From: Takifugu bimaculatus
Lineage: Eukaryota; Chordata; Actinopteri; Tetraodontiformes; Tetraodontidae
NCBI GenBank assembly: GCA_004026145.2
Contig: CP034976.1
Coordinates: 9,314,969 to 9,378,968 of the forward strand
Direction of reading: 5' to 3'
Length of the DNA stretch: 64,000 bases
This document shows, in pieces, positions 1-11,751 of the stretch (the first letter of the stretch is position 1; every line of letters starts with the position of its first letter). The notes under the pieces are model-generated. The model saw nothing but the letters and a program-made list of their open reading frames with translations. It was not told the DNA's origin and made no database searches. Made by a program: the position numbers and the translations under genes.

Positions 1-2
1 AT

Positions 3-3000
3 CTGGACACCGATTTAGTGAGCGGTCTTGTGAAGGTTGCTGTTCGGGCACAGCTTCCTGTGAAAGGGGTTGAATTCTTATTGGGGAACGATTTGGCTGG
101 CGGAAAAGTGATTCCTATACCTGAAGTGATCTCTACTCCGTTACAAAATACTGACGAGGACCCTGAGTTTAAAAATGTGTTCCCCGCGTGCGTTGTGACA
201 AGAGCTCAGGCTCGTAAGTTTAAGGATGTGATTGATTTGTCCGACAGTTGTTTGATTTCCGACGATCCATTCCAGTCCCCCTCCAGCCCGCGGTCACAGG
301 CAGCAGACGCTCCGTTGCTGTCCACACTTGATGGTGCTGAAAACGCGCACCTCGACCTGTCGCTGCCCGTTGACAAAGCGCTGATTAGAAGGGAGCAAGA
401 AAGCGACCCTTCTCTCGCTAAATGCCGCGTTGCTGCTACTAAAAATATGGCAACTGAGATTAAGTTGACTGACTATTTTTGGGAGGATGGTTTATTAAAG
501 CGGAAATGGATTCCACCCGTTTTTGCAGATTTGGGCTGGAATACTGTAAATCAATTAGTTGTTCCCGCTAAATACCGCTTACATGTTCTTTCATTGGGGC
601 ACGATCATGACTTTGCTGGACACATGGGCATTACTAAAACATATCACCGGATATTAAAGTATTTCTTTTGGCCTGGCTTGAAGTCAGATGTGGTCAGATA
701 CTGCAGGTCGTGTCATAAGTGCCAAATAGCGGGAAAGCCCAACCAAAAGATTCCACCTGCACCGCTTAAACCGATTCCGGTATTTGGAGAACCATTCGAG
801 CGCATAATATTGGATTGTGTAGGCCCGCTGCCTAAAACGAAAGCCGGACATCGTTATATGTTAACTTTAATGTGTGCAGCATCACGATATCCGGAGGCAG
901 TTCCTTTAAGGTCTCTTAAGGCAAAGCCTATAGTAAAAGCGCTACTTTCTTTCTTTTGCACGTTTGGCTTGCCAAAAGTGGTCCAAACGGACCAGGGGTC
1001 TAATTTTTTGTCAAGGTTGTTTCGCCAAGTGTTGAAAGTGCTCAAGGTTAAACATGAGGTGTCGAGTGCTTATCATCCTGAGTCTCAGGGAGCTTTGGAA
1101 AGAGCGCATCAGTGTCTGAAGTCTCTCCTTCGTATTTACTGTCTCGATTCTGAGAAAGACTGGGATGATGGCCTCCCTCTACTTTTGTTTGCTATTAGAG
1201 AGACAGTTCAAGAGTCTCTAGGTTTTAGCCCGGCTGACCTAGTTTTTGGACACACTGTACGCGGTCCATTGAGATTGCTTCGTGAACAATGTGAGGCTGA
1301 TATGGCCGATCGGAATATTCATGTTTTGGATTATGTGAGTTCTTTTCGAGAGCGTTTACATAAGGCCTGTGAGATCGCTAGAGTAAACCTAGCCACCGCT
1401 CAAGACAAAATGAAAACTCGCTTTGACCGGCATTGCAAGGCACGTTCGTTCAGTGCTGGTGACAAAGTTTTAGTGCTTTTGCCAGTATTGGGGTCTGCGT
1501 TACAGGCAAAGTTTTCGGGTCCCTACGAAGTTTTGTCTAAACTGAGTGAGACTAACTACGTTATTAGGACACCTGACCGAAAACGAAAAACCCGGTTGTG
1601 CCACATTAACATGCTTAAGGCCTATGTGCCTCGAGAGGTTGCCTCTGCAGAGATCACCCCTGTGGCCGTCACCAGTGTTGTAACAGCGCCACCTGTCTAT
1701 TCTCCCGAGGAGGATGACCTAAACCTGCGTGATGTCCCAGTCTCCTCTGCTAGGCTTCCAAATTCAGAAATGCTTCGGGAACTGAGAAATAATTTGTCGC
1801 ACTTAAGGGAGGAACAATCTAATGATATATGTGCCTTGATTAATGAGTTTCCAGGTTTGTTTTCCGACATTCCGACATTAACCAGTGTACTTCACCACGA
1901 CATTGATGTAGGTGACCAGGCACCAATAAAACAGCACCCATATCGTGTCAATCCGACTAAAAGAGCAATTATGCAATCGGAGGTAGCCTATCTCCTCAAT
2001 CATGGACTGGCCGAGCCCAGTGCTAGCGCGTGGAGTTCGCCTTGTCTTCTGGTTCCCAAACCAGATGGCACGTTTAGATTCTGTACAGACTACAGAAAAG
2101 TAAACGCTGTAACGAAAACCGACTCTTTCCCCTTACCTCGTATGGAGGATTGCGTCGACCGTGTTGGCTCCGCCCACTTCGTTACGAAGTTAGATCTTCT
2201 CAAGGGCTATTGGCAAGTGGGATTAACGCCCAGAGCCTCCGAAATTTCTGCCTTTGTTACACCTGACAACTTTGCACAATACAAGGTTATGGCGTTTGGT
2301 CTTAAAAATGCCCCGTCAAGCTTCCAACGGCTTATGAATAAAGTTCTCGCTGGTGTCCCAAACTGCGAGTCGTACTTGGATGATGTGGTCATTTACTCAT
2401 CCTCCTGGTCTGAGCATATTGATAACATTCGCTTGGTATTCACGCGCTTGAGAGATGCGTCTCTGACCCTCAACCTAGCTAAATGTGAATTTGCCAAAGC
2501 AACCGTAACCTATTTGGGGAAACAGGTTGGCCAAGGCCAAGTGCGCCCAGTGGAAGCTAAAGTATCCGCTATCGTGGACTTCCCCATTCCGTCTGGTAGA
2601 CGAGAGCTTCGTAGATTCCTAGGAATGATTGGCTATTATCGTAGTTTCTGCCGCAACTTTTCCGATGTAATACTACCGCTAACGAATCTGCTTAAGAAAT
2701 CTTGCTCGTTCGTTTGGTCAGTCGATTGCGACTCTGCTTTCCAGAACGCTAAAGCGCTGCTTTGTAGTGCACCCGTACTGGCGTCTCCAAATTTTGATGT
2801 GCCTTTCAAATTAGAGGTTGATGCCAGCGGCACTGGTGCAGGTGCTGTCCTTATGCAGGAAGATACTAGTGGGATTGATCACCCCGTTTGTTATTTTTCG
2901 AAGAAGTTTTTGAAGCACCAGCTTAACTACAGCACAATTGAGAAGGAGGCTTTAGCTTTACTGTTTGCACTCCAACATTTTGAGGTGTATGTGGGTTCCA

Positions 3001-3173
3001 CATCTAAGCCTGTCGTTGTTTTCACTGACCATAACCCTTTGCTGTTCTTATCCAGGATGAAAAATTCAAATCAGTGTCTCATGCGTTGGTCCTTATATCT
3101 GCAAGGATTCAACCTGGAGATAAGGTATAAGAAAGGAAAAGAAAACGTTCTAGCTGATGCTTTGTCACGCTAA
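3..3173 (+). CDS. pol: Pol polyprotein of Gmr1-like Ty3/gypsy element (PR-IN-RT-RH), 5' partial
   Basis: The frame is open from base 3 to the TAA at 3171-3173 (1,056 residues, numbered from base 3). A GTG at 18 is not a real start; the frame enters from outside. Residues 1-35 are the end of a retropepsin (LLGNDLAGG). An HHCC zinc-binding region lies at about 199-241. The integrase core shows D271, D330 and E366; the last two are spaced D-35-E. Reverse transcriptase covers about 640-880 with the YLDD catalytic motif at 791-794 (bases 2373-2384). RNase H follows with D940 (VDASG) and D1009 (TDHNP), ending LADALSR. No chromodomain is seen. The product would replicate the element through cDNA synthesis and integration. 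No frameshift or internal stop is present. Confidence 0.94.
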   Translation: MDTDLVSGLVKVAVRAQLPVKGVEFLLGNDLAGGKVIPIPEVISTPLQNTDEDPEFKNVFPACVVTRAQARKFKDVIDLSDSCLISDDPFQSPSSPRSQAADAPLLSTLDGAENAHLDLSLPVDKALIRREQESDPSLAKCRVAATKNMATEIKLTDYFWEDGLLKRKWIPPVFADLGWNTVNQLVVPAKYRLHVLSLGHDHDFAGHMGITKTYHRILKYFFWPGLKSDVVRYCRSCHKCQIAGKPNQKIPPAPLKPIPVFGEPFERIILDCVGPLPKTKAGHRYMLTLMCAASRYPEAVPLRSLKAKPIVKALLSFFCTFGLPKVVQTDQGSNFLSRLFRQVLKVLKVKHEVSSAYHPESQGALERAHQCLKSLLRIYCLDSEKDWDDGLPLLLFAIRETVQESLGFSPADLVFGHTVRGPLRLLREQCEADMADRNIHVLDYVSSFRERLHKACEIARVNLATAQDKMKTRFDRHCKARSFSAGDKVLVLLPVLGSALQAKFSGPYEVLSKLSETNYVIRTPDRKRKTRLCHINMLKAYVPREVASAEITPVAVTSVVTAPPVYSPEEDDLNLRDVPVSSARLPNSEMLRELRNNLSHLREEQSNDICALINEFPGLFSDIPTLTSVLHHDIDVGDQAPIKQHPYRVNPTKRAIMQSEVAYLLNHGLAEPSASAWSSPCLLVPKPDGTFRFCTDYRKVNAVTKTDSFPLPRMEDCVDRVGSAHFVTKLDLLKGYWQVGLTPRASEISAFVTPDNFAQYKVMAFGLKNAPSSFQRLMNKVLAGVPNCESYLDDVVIYSSSWSEHIDNIRLVFTRLRDASLTLNLAKCEFAKATVTYLGKQVGQGQVRPVEAKVSAIVDFPIPSGRRELRRFLGMIGYYRSFCRNFSDVILPLTNLLKKSCSFVWSVDCDSAFQNAKALLCSAPVLASPNFDVPFKLEVDASGTGAGAVLMQEDTSGIDHPVCYFSKKFLKHQLNYSTIEKEALALLFALQHFEVYVGSTSKPVVVFTDHNPLLFLSRMKNSNQCLMRWSLYLQGFNLEIRYKKGKENVLADALSR

Positions 3174-3368
3174 GAGATACTGATGAGAGAACACTTGTTG
3201 ATCAACATTATATGTTGATTTTTGGTGGTGGGGGTGTTACGATCCCAGTTATGTGGTTTAGTTTGCTTTTATTATGCGCTCTGCGCACCTTTGCGCGTTT
3301 GGTTCTGTTTTGTCCCGCCCCCGTGTTTTGTGTTTCTCTGTTTCAATAGGTGCTGCGCCATGGTCTGT

Positions 3369-3403
3369 GATTGGCTGGTTCGTGATTGGCGTCCTTTTAA
3401 AAA
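3369..3403 (+). promoter_or_regulatory. LTR promoter: two inverted CCAAT boxes plus TATA-like box
   Basis: Two GATTGG boxes 15 bp apart precede TTTTAAAAA by 6 bp. The arrangement resembles a pol II core promoter placed mid-LTR; transcription would start shortly downstream. Function is inferred from motifs only. Confidence 0.5.
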
Positions 3404-3654
3404 CCCTGGGGTGCCACCCAACGAGTTCCTTCTTGCTCCGTTTTCGTCCTGTTCCGTGACTCGCCACGTCAGCACTACCAGTTCCCACTTCGTTTTGTGA
3501 CACACAGCCCGTCGGTTGCAGTTCACCTGCTTCTGTGGAGAAGCCACTTTCGTCTATTTTTGGAATGTTTGCCATGCAACGTGCCTTTAACCATTGATTA
3601 GACCTATATACTTTAGGTGCTCACTTATTTTTGTATTACTCCCCACCTTTTGCC

Positions 3655-3660
3655 ATTAAA
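3655..3660 (+). terminator. ATTAAA polyadenylation signal in LTR
   Basis: An ATTAAA hexamer lies about 250 bp after the TATA-like box and about 90 bp before the LTR end, as expected for the end of the R region. Motif evidence only. Confidence 0.4.
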
Positions 3661-3752
3661 TCTATATTTCACTTATTGTACTGGCGTTATTCCTCGTGCC
3701 ACCTTCACTTTTCCCTGGTTCACAATTCCATACCCTAGACTGGAACGTGACA

Positions 3753-6700
3753 GCATGGAGACAATGACAGTTCTACAAGTATACCAAACAAACCCAAGAC
3801 TTATCATTATCTTTACCAAGTAGACCCAACAGCACAGCAGTAGCCTACATGACAGCAGATGACAAAGCCAGCAGAAAAGTAAGAAACCCAATAAAACTCA
3901 CCAAGCAGCCGGACACCGGGTGAGGATGTGGACAGGTAGCAACTGAAATCTCCCGCTTCCTTTAACCAGTCAGAAGGGTCACATGGGCACAAAGTGCAGA
4001 CACTACTTAAAGTGACAGTGCTCATTGAACTGGCCTAGCAACCAAGGACGTATCGGCCTTTTAGTCAATGAAACCATTTTATCCCTTAGAGAGAAATAAT
4101 TAAAGAGAAATTAAAGAAATAACTAAGGAAAACTAAAGATGAAATAGGACAATTCCACAAAACACAACACACATAAAGCTGCCGATGCCATAATTCCATG
4201 TTGAAGATGATTCAAGCAGCTTCCAGGGAGCCGTGGTCTCATCTTCTCCACTCGTCTTCAGGTCTTTAAACTCTATATCAACCTGCGTCTTGTCGATTAA
4301 AGCCGATCAATATTAATTGATTCTGGTCGATGTGGTTCAGCCCCCTCACTCTCAGAGAAGTGGACAAACCTAAAGAACTGTTCCAGGCCTTGCTGCTCAG
4401 CCTCGGAACCCAGAACCTTCCTGCTGTGAGGGTAACAGAATAACAGACCAGCTGTCAGGGGTCGCTCCACTTCTGGGCCTGACTTCCTCGGTGAATATTT
4501 CCTACTTCTAGATCCTTCATCAATAATTTATCCGGACAGGTGGATGGATGAATATTTGCAGGATTGTTTGGACCTGGAGCCGATACATAACCCTCCAACG
4601 CTCTGTTTGCTCCAGACAAACTCCTGGAAAAGGTCTGCCTGCAGGTTCTGACACACATTGATTAGATCACAGTTCAATATCGCGGTTGTGCTTTTCTTTC
4701 TTTTATCATCCCAGCAGTCAATATCACTTTGATTGGACGAGATCGGCGGCGGCTCGGGTGTTTTCACTAGTGCTGCGAACACACACGGCCGGCGTTATTC
4801 CAGCACGGGAGGGAGGGAAGCAGCTCCAGTTTCTATGTAAACCGTCGCCACACTCTTTTGCTCGGAACCCTCAAACTGAACACATCCTGAGCTTGTGGCT
4901 TCTTAGAGTCCAGGGCAGAAGGGTAAACACACCGTCTCTGGACAGTAGTGAACAACAAACATCGACGCTTCTGCCTGTAAAATAGCTCTGGAGCACACAG
5001 AATTCCCTTTAATGGGGAAGCTAATTAGCATGAGCTGATGCAGCAAGGTTCTCTGCATGTTCTCTGGGCCCAGTCGGGGGGGTTTAGCCTTCCTCTGCTG
5101 CAGCAGAACCATCTGGCTCCTCCGCAGGCTGCAGCAGCGTCGGGGTTGAATCGCCGAGACAGAGAAGTTATTCTCCCAGAGACAGACAGATCGCAGCATT
5201 AACTCGCCTTGTTTACAGTCTGAAATGCGTATTATTAGAGCAGAACAAGCTTCTGTGTTTGTCGTCACAGAGCTTTTGAAGACTTCTCCTCTTCTTGTCA
5301 GTCATCCACCCACCTGCCTGGAAAACCGTGGCGGCTGCTGCACACCAACACTCCCGCTCGGCAGGGAGCGTCAAAGACGGGCGGCACGCCAGACGAGCAG
5401 ACGCCAGGGTCACGAGTCCTGTAACAGCCGGCACCAGGCGCTCGCAGCGTTAAACGGTCGCCGTTTAGGCGACTTTTCAAGTCCTCCTGAGCACATAAAC
5501 CTCTGCAGCGCTGCCCCCCCATCTTGTCAGATCCAGACAAAAGTCTGTTCAGATTAACATAAAAAGGCGGGAAATCAGAGAGCTTATCATCGGACCGAGC
5601 TCAGATCTAACGCTCCGACCCGTTCAGGTGGTGTGTTTTCACTGTCATACGTCAGCAGGCTCACGAGGAGCTCCAACTGTCCCCGGCACGACAAAGAATC
5701 CGCCGCCATGTCCCCTCGGTTGGTTCTTCAAACTGTTTGTCATTTACGTCACATGTTTACATGCACATGCGGCCGTAACCCCTGCCTACTCAGTGCTGAG
5801 ACCCTCCGGAGCCTGCGGGAGGGGGTGGATGATTGATTCATGAAGGCTGCAGAATCAATAGTGAGCTGATGGAGCTGCTGCTCGTCGCGTCAAAGCAATA
5901 AAAGCAGCAAAGCTTACGTGACTCATAAAAGACTATACGAGGAAGGCGGGACGGCGGGAAATATAGCGAATGTCGGGATAAAGGAGAGGCACAGGCGGCA
6001 TTGTTTGTGTTTCTGTATTTAGCAGCGAGATCATAAAGCTGCAGCCGTAATTCAGCTGCTGGTTTTTCTGTTTGTCAGACACGGGAGGGGTGAGGGCCGA
6101 CGAGAACGGTCTGAGCTCCAGCGCCGCCGTTCAGAGCGGCTGGAGAGAGCACGAAACGGTGTCACCATTGGTTATGGAGGCGGACGTCGTTACCAGGAGC
6201 TGCTCAAAATTTAAGACCTCGTAAACCTTGACAGAGAGTTCCCGTTGCAAAGGCAACCTTGTTCTTAGCTAACGGATTCTGGAAAAGTTTCACAGACGGC
6301 AGAAGGAGCGAGTGGAAACGTGTGAAAACGCCATCAGCAGGATGAAAAACAGGAACTAATTCTTTTCCCACTGATATTAAAGCTCTGCTGTCGCCGGTGC
6401 TGTTAGTCAGGTGGAAGCTCTCAGAGGTCACCACAGACAAGCGGCCCTCAGTCCCTTTAGGTCAGGACTGAGGGCCCGTCCAGACCTGGAAGTCTCCCAT
6501 CGGTGGAGAAGGATCACATGACGACGCACGAGACGCGTGATGGATATCATCTAGGAACAATGACTAAATATGGAAAATAAACCCAGCAGAGCTGAAGAAG
6601 AGTGAAGACAGCAGCATTCAAGAGTTATTTAGTATTTCATATTACAGTAACTTTTTAGAGAGTTTGAGAGAGTTTTTTTGAGCGTTTTTCCACTATTTTT

Positions 6701-7225
6701 TCCTGATCAGACTTTTCTGATTGTGTGTTCTTGTAAAACACACTGAGCTTTTCTCCAGTACAATTATTAAATTGTGTGTGGTCGCACACCTTCAAGGTTA
6801 GTTTGAGGGTTAAATCTTGGCTTTAGAGTTCAGTCTAGTGCTGGTTTAGGTGCCAGGGTCCTCACAAAGATAGAAGTGCAAACACATGTGGGTCATGTGT
6901 GCCAACCTGTTCTGGAGCCAATTCATCAAGTAAAGACGCACTTGACAGAATCTGAGAAATGTTTAATGCTTTATCTCTGACGCCGCCTTAAACCGGACGA
7001 TAAAGCCTCCAGAATGAGATTAATATCAGTTGCATTAGTGGAAGAACGCGAGTCAGTTAAAAGGCTCTTCGTACAGTGAATACGTCTCCCTCCTTGTTAG
7101 GCTCCCTCTGAGAAACTTAAGGTTAACATTAGCACTTAGCCAACATTAGCAAACATTTGTAATGCACGCGTTGTGATTATGATGTTTCATATATGGTTTT
7201 ACCAGATTTGAACACGTCTCTGCTG
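3753..7225. other. Non-coding DNA, no gene recognised
   Basis: Only short chance reading frames with no family features are present. The interval has unique-looking sequence plus a short copy of the GTCCTCACAAAGATAG repeat core at 6858-6877. No exon with a convincing domain was found. Confidence 0.6.
6858..6877 (+). repeat. Copy of GTCCTCACAAAG dispersed repeat core
   Basis: This 20 bp segment shares 16 bases (reverse complement) with 20004-20019 and its first 12 bases with 60075-60086. It is followed by a decayed CA-rich stretch. The other two copies also lie beside CA/TG microsatellites. Confidence 0.5.
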
Positions 7226-7233
7226 GTGTGTGT

Positions 7234-7264
<31 letters not shown>
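7226..7264. repeat. (GT)n microsatellite followed by poly-G(17)
   Basis: About eleven GT units run directly into an unbroken run of 17 G (7248-7264). Confidence 0.95.
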
Positions 7265-7461
7265 CAGGATTGAACACACTCCGAAGCCACTGTTATATTC
7301 CACTGTGCCGTGAATTGTTTTCCCTTTGACAACAAAGCGCGTCTGTGACTTCACAGCTTGGTGGAACTGCAGATCTGCTCGTTTAGAGACGAAGATGAAT
7401 CACGGACCCTCAGGATAGAGAGCTCATCGTCACTGAGGTCAATGAAACACCAGCTGCAGCT

Positions 7462-7462
<1 letters not shown>

Positions 7463-7511
<49 letters not shown>

Positions 7512-7519
7512 CACACACA
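7463..7519. repeat. (CA)n microsatellite
   Basis: About 28 CA units, interrupted once near 7511 by an extra A. Confidence 0.97.
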
Positions 7520-7579
7520 GGCCTTTGAATTAAAGGAACTTTATCGTGAATTGAAATGTCTGATGCTGCAGAGACAAAC

Positions 7580-7593
7580 GTTGCCATAGAAAC
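7580..7593 (+). promoter_or_regulatory. RFX X-box-like motif
   Basis: GTTGCC-AT-AGAAAC fits the imperfect inverted repeat recognised by RFX factors. It lies in intergenic DNA about 30 kb downstream of the ptpru stop codon. Motif match only. Confidence 0.3.
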
Positions 7594-9004
7594 AGCCATC
7601 AAAGGGCTCTTTAAAACTGTTTTCAATTATTTGAGATCACTCTGCATCTCCGTTCCTTGTATAGAATTTCTCTCTCGCTCCTTTTATTTTCTAATTAGCA
7701 CAAGTGGCGGCGCTCGTGAAGAGCCCCTTCCCAGCATTCAGTGGGGTAAGATCCAGCACTCCCACCCTGCCTCAGAGGCTGGGAGAACATTGTTGAACAA
7801 GGGGAACACTTGATGTCTGGCTGGAAAAGACCCCGAGATGATGACACTTAACGGCAGATACCCTGGAGAGCGGAACAGACGATAAGCCCTCTAAATATCG
7901 GACGTCTCCTGTGAATCTCCAAACTCAAACAAGCAGACAGGATTGCAGGTTCATGATGGTCAAGGACACCAGCACCTGGTGAGCTCCACTGTCTTGCACC
8001 CCCCACTCCCCTTTTCTTCTTCTTGAATCGGGTGTATGCTGAAGGCCTTCCCGTTGTCCGTGGTTAAGCGGTGTTCAGGTGAGGCTCCATCCTCCAGCGG
8101 GCATCCCAGCAGCCGGGCGTCCTGCACGGCCGCGTCCGTGTCGGTGCCCACGCTGGCGGTTTGTTTTGGAATGTCAACGCCGGAGCAGAAGCCGCTCCGA
8201 ACGTTGCATTCGAGGCGCAGAGTCAATCCTCCAGACATGCGGAAATGTGACAGAAAAACATCCAGATGGATGGAAAAATTAACGGTTTTTGGGGTTTTTT
8301 TTTCTCCTGCTGACAGTTTTTTATTTGGCTGTTTTTAAGGCGAAGCTCATTTGGAGTCACCAGATCCGTTGCACGCTCTCAGCGAATGGAAATGAGGAGC
8401 CAAACAGATGCACTTCAGATTAGACGCGCACGTTATTTTCTTTTCTGCTGGATGTCTGCAGCCTGAGGGGGAGGACATTTAACTTCACAATGGCTCTTAT
8501 ATGGAAGCCCAGGAGGGTTTGGACCTATTTTAAAGGACATCCATCAGCCATTTTATGATCACCGACAGCATGTGTGTGATGCAGTTAGATGGATGTGGCG
8601 TTTCCCTTTAGCCTAAATGCACCAAAGCAACAAATCTGTCTTTTTTACTGCCCTGTGCTCATCTTTATTCTGTTAGGAGAGCTCTGCTCTTCTCTGGCTG
8701 CTTCCCTGGAACACAACATCCCTCTGACGGGGGGCCAGAAGCAGCTGCAGCCTTGGCAGTCGCAGCCTGCCATGTCTGTGGGTGTCATCAAGGGTCTCCG
8801 ACGCCGATCAGTCAGAGGAAACATCTTTGAGATTCAACCTCGGGGTCTGACAAGGCTGCAGCTCTGTGTGGAGGCTCCGTGTGGTCCTGCCATGGCTGAC
8901 CCGAGCCGCACTCGTAAGAAAGATGAGGCGAGTAAGAAAATTGTTTTAACTTTAAACTTTTTTCTGGTTCTTGCGTTCAACCTAATCTTTGTGTTCTTCT
9001 GAAA

Positions 9005-9369
9005 CCCCGTCCATCGCCGCCAAGTAGAACTTCTGCAGTACACACTCGGCTATCCCTACTGTGAAGGGCGCCATTGCTGCTGCTCCCGCTGGCCGAGGTG
9101 AAATGCATTGTGGGATATCTAACTGTACCAGGTCCAAACAAGTCGTGTCTGATGCTTGCTTAATAAATGGGCGGAGCAGGTCCACTTCTGAGAAATTTGG
9201 AGCGTGCTCAGAAGATACTGCACTCGACACTGGAACCATTCTTGGGTGGCAAATGACAACGTTGGATAAGAACACGAGAACAGGACCAAGAAGTCCAAAT
9301 ACACGCGAGAGGTCTGGGATAGAACCAACATCCTTTGAATAGCACACCCTGGGAGTTAGCTGAACCACC
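9005..9369 (-). repeat. Probable decayed tRNA-derived SINE
   Basis: Read on the minus strand from about 9369, an A-box-like TGGTTCAGCTAAC is followed about 43 bases later by GGTTCTATCCC (plus-strand positions 9316-9326), one mismatch from a tRNA B box. The A-to-B spacing is tRNA-like. About 300 bp of non-coding body follow. The 3' boundary is a guess. No tail or flanking duplication was defined, and no family name is assigned. Confidence 0.4.
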
Positions 9370-11711
9370 TAGAACCAGATTCTGGATCTAAATCTGGACT
9401 ATTCCACCCATAACTGACACAAACAGAAACCAGCCGCGACAGTCTGAGGGAGTTTGGATGAAATTCCCTTTTATGATGCCAAAGGTGCTGAAGTCCCTTT
9501 GTTCAATTAGCTCTACCTCCTGGAAGTCCACGTCATCTCCTCACTTATCAGATACACTCCAGATTTAGAACTTGTCACTGGGCAGCAGAATCCACTCTGA
9601 AGTGAAGAGGCAGAGGCAGCAGAGACTCCGAGTAAATTTGCATGTTCAGAGATCCCCACACCTTCCTGCCGGCTCATTGTTAGGCCTTCTTTGTTCCCAC
9701 AGCTGACAATAAGAGACAGTTCCGACCTGGGCTTTACTCTGCTTCATCTCTCTGCCACATTATCACTGATTTACTGACCCCCTCCAGCTCTGAATATCAA
9801 TGAAACAGCAACAAATGAGGAACCATCCTCGCCCGAGCCATGAGTGACGCTCATTAAAGAAGACAATGAGCCCTCCTACAGCTGCCAGAACACATCTGGA
9901 CCATGCTGAGTCTTTTTTTTTGAGACCATCAGTGCGAAGGCAGTAGGCTGCGTTGCACATAAGTTGTCTTTTCCAGGTATTTTCTATTGGAAGGTAAAGA
10001 AATTCACCCACTTTGGGCCACTTCAATACCAAAGTGATCCTTAGGAAACCCTTCACGGACTTCGCTCAGATCGGATCCGTCTGTAGTCGAGGAGTTATTG
10101 AAGGTGATCAGCAGCTTCTGCCTGCATGGGATCATTGCTAGTCTCATGTAATCGCCTGAAAACCTGCAGGTATAAATGCAAGAGGAGCATTTTGCACATC
10201 TTTTCCTTGATTTTTGCCTGCAAATGTTAATCAGAAGAGTATTTATTCAAGCATAAGAAAGGCAACAATATAAAAGAAGGTTTTGTGCCAGTTTATATGA
10301 TCTTATCTAATGATGCCACATTTTTATGGTTGAAATTAGTGAGTGCAGCAACACGTCCTCCTAATCAGAGTCCCCCTCAGCCAATTAACCAATTAAAACC
10401 ATTCCGCCGCATAATCACAAGCAATTATATTCAGACTCACACTGATGAATTTTTTAGACAGAGAAACGACTTGTTTTCATGCCAATGTTGTGAAAGCGCA
10501 AAATAACAGCGAGGGACTGTGATCAGGGAGGATTCTGGGCTAATTTTCAGACCTTTGGGGGAGTCTTTTGCAGGCAGGGATGCCTGATTTCTGCCAGGAT
10601 GCTGTCAGCTCACATCAGGGCTCAGACAAAAGTCTCTTACTTCAGAGAACTTCAAGAACATTTAGCATCATCTCTGCCAGGTGGAACCAGTGAGGCAGCA
10701 GGGCCACTAACACCTAGAATCATAATATTTATGGACTATTTTTAATTTGAATGTTGCACCATTTCCCATTTCCCTCTTCTTTCTTCCTGTAGTAAAAAAA
10801 GAAAGAAAATAAAGCAGTGGCTCACTGGAGAAAGAGCTCATACATCACCACTCATTGCTTTTCTCAGTGCAAAAGTAGCACTTTCTCTGCTTTGGCTCAG
10901 GCTCCTGACTGTTTTCCCATTCCAGATATTGCGTATTAGACAAAGATATTCCAAATGGAGTCGAGGATAAAGGATTATTCAAACTTTGGAGAAACCGCAT
11001 CCCGGGATATTGCGTCTAACCTGTTTCAGTGAATTTAATCTCTTATCTGTGAGTATGAAATTATTCAGCGGTAGGGGGATTATGAGGGTTGATCTTAACA
11101 GGGATTTCCATGAGAAAATAAATTATTTTTCCATATTTCATCAGTGTAAAATCGCTTCCGGAAGGATTTCATCTTGTCTGAATGAGGCAGGTGTGAATGT
11201 GGCTCAAAACAAAAACCGTGAGCCAGTTATTCTCCCCGCCTGCGCTGGAGAGATGCGTCTCCGTTCTGCCTCGCTCCAAAATCAGGAGATCGTGACTCAC
11301 GTCATTTCCCTCCATTTTTCCAGCTCCAAAATCACCAGCAGCTCACGCTACACCAGCAAACCCGGAGAAATTGGTGTAATGTTCTCCGAACTACAGAAGA
11401 ACAAAGAGAACCTCTGACATGTTCTCCTGCTGACATGTTTACGTCACGAGCACGCGCTGGAGTTGTAAAGTTTCACTGGTGGTGACATTTGAAGCTGCCT
11501 AGCAACAGTAGCCAAGCACTGCGTTCGCCTTTCCAAACAAAAAGGTGGTGTTTTCTACTACATCTGCGTTACATTTAAATTGCAGATCAGGGCATAAATG
11601 TGCTATAATTTATATCAGGGGCCATTAACAATCCATGTGTTAAAAAAAACAGCTGGGACACCGACATCCCCGTCCCTGAGGAGCGGCAAAGCAGCTCTGC
11701 AGGATGCTGAG

Positions 11712-11714
<3 letters not shown>
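9370..11714. other. Non-coding DNA, no gene recognised
   Basis: AT-rich, complex, non-repetitive sequence (for example 10080-10500 and 10900-11150) with no domain-bearing reading frame. The texture resembles conserved non-coding DNA, but conservation cannot be judged here. Confidence 0.5.

Positions 11715-11751
<37 letters not shown>

Larger units (their letters stand above)
1..3752 (+). mobile_element. Ty3/gypsy LTR retrotransposon, Gmr1-like, 3' portion
   Basis: Seen: an uninterrupted pol reading frame from the window edge to 3173, a short purine-rich stretch (about 3222-3234), then a 518 bp LTR beginning TGTTAC (3235) and ending GTGACA (3752), a nearly perfect terminal inverted pair. The pol order is protease, integrase, reverse transcriptase, RNase H. 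Known: ordinary Ty3/gypsy elements have integrase last; the deuterostome Gmr1 group has integrase before reverse transcriptase, as in Ty1/copia. The 5' LTR, primer-binding site, gag and most of protease are outside the window, so a target-site duplication cannot be checked. The lack of stops over 1,056 codons suggests a young insertion (inference). Confidence 0.93.
3235..3752 (+). repeat. 3' LTR of the Gmr1-like element
   Basis: The LTR starts TGTTAC just after a G-rich polypurine stretch and ends GTGACA, giving TG...CA ends in a short imperfect inverted repeat. Inside are two inverted CCAAT boxes (GATTGG at 3369-3374 and 3384-3389), a TATA-like TTTTAAAAA at 3395-3403 and an ATTAAA polyadenylation signal at 3655-3660. 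That is the usual U3-R-U5 order. The boundaries are inferred from the termini, because the partner LTR is outside the window. Confidence 0.8.

Noticed and set aside
18..20. GTG at 18 as a start codon of the pol frame
   Set aside because: The frame is open from base 3 and the upstream residues continue the retropepsin, so the coding region enters from outside the window.
8589..9002. 137-codon plus-strand frame with hydrophobic ends
   Set aside because: No domain, start context or splice support; likely chance.
8982..9368. 128-codon minus-strand frame
   Set aside because: The stretch fits a tRNA-headed repeat better than a protein-coding exon.
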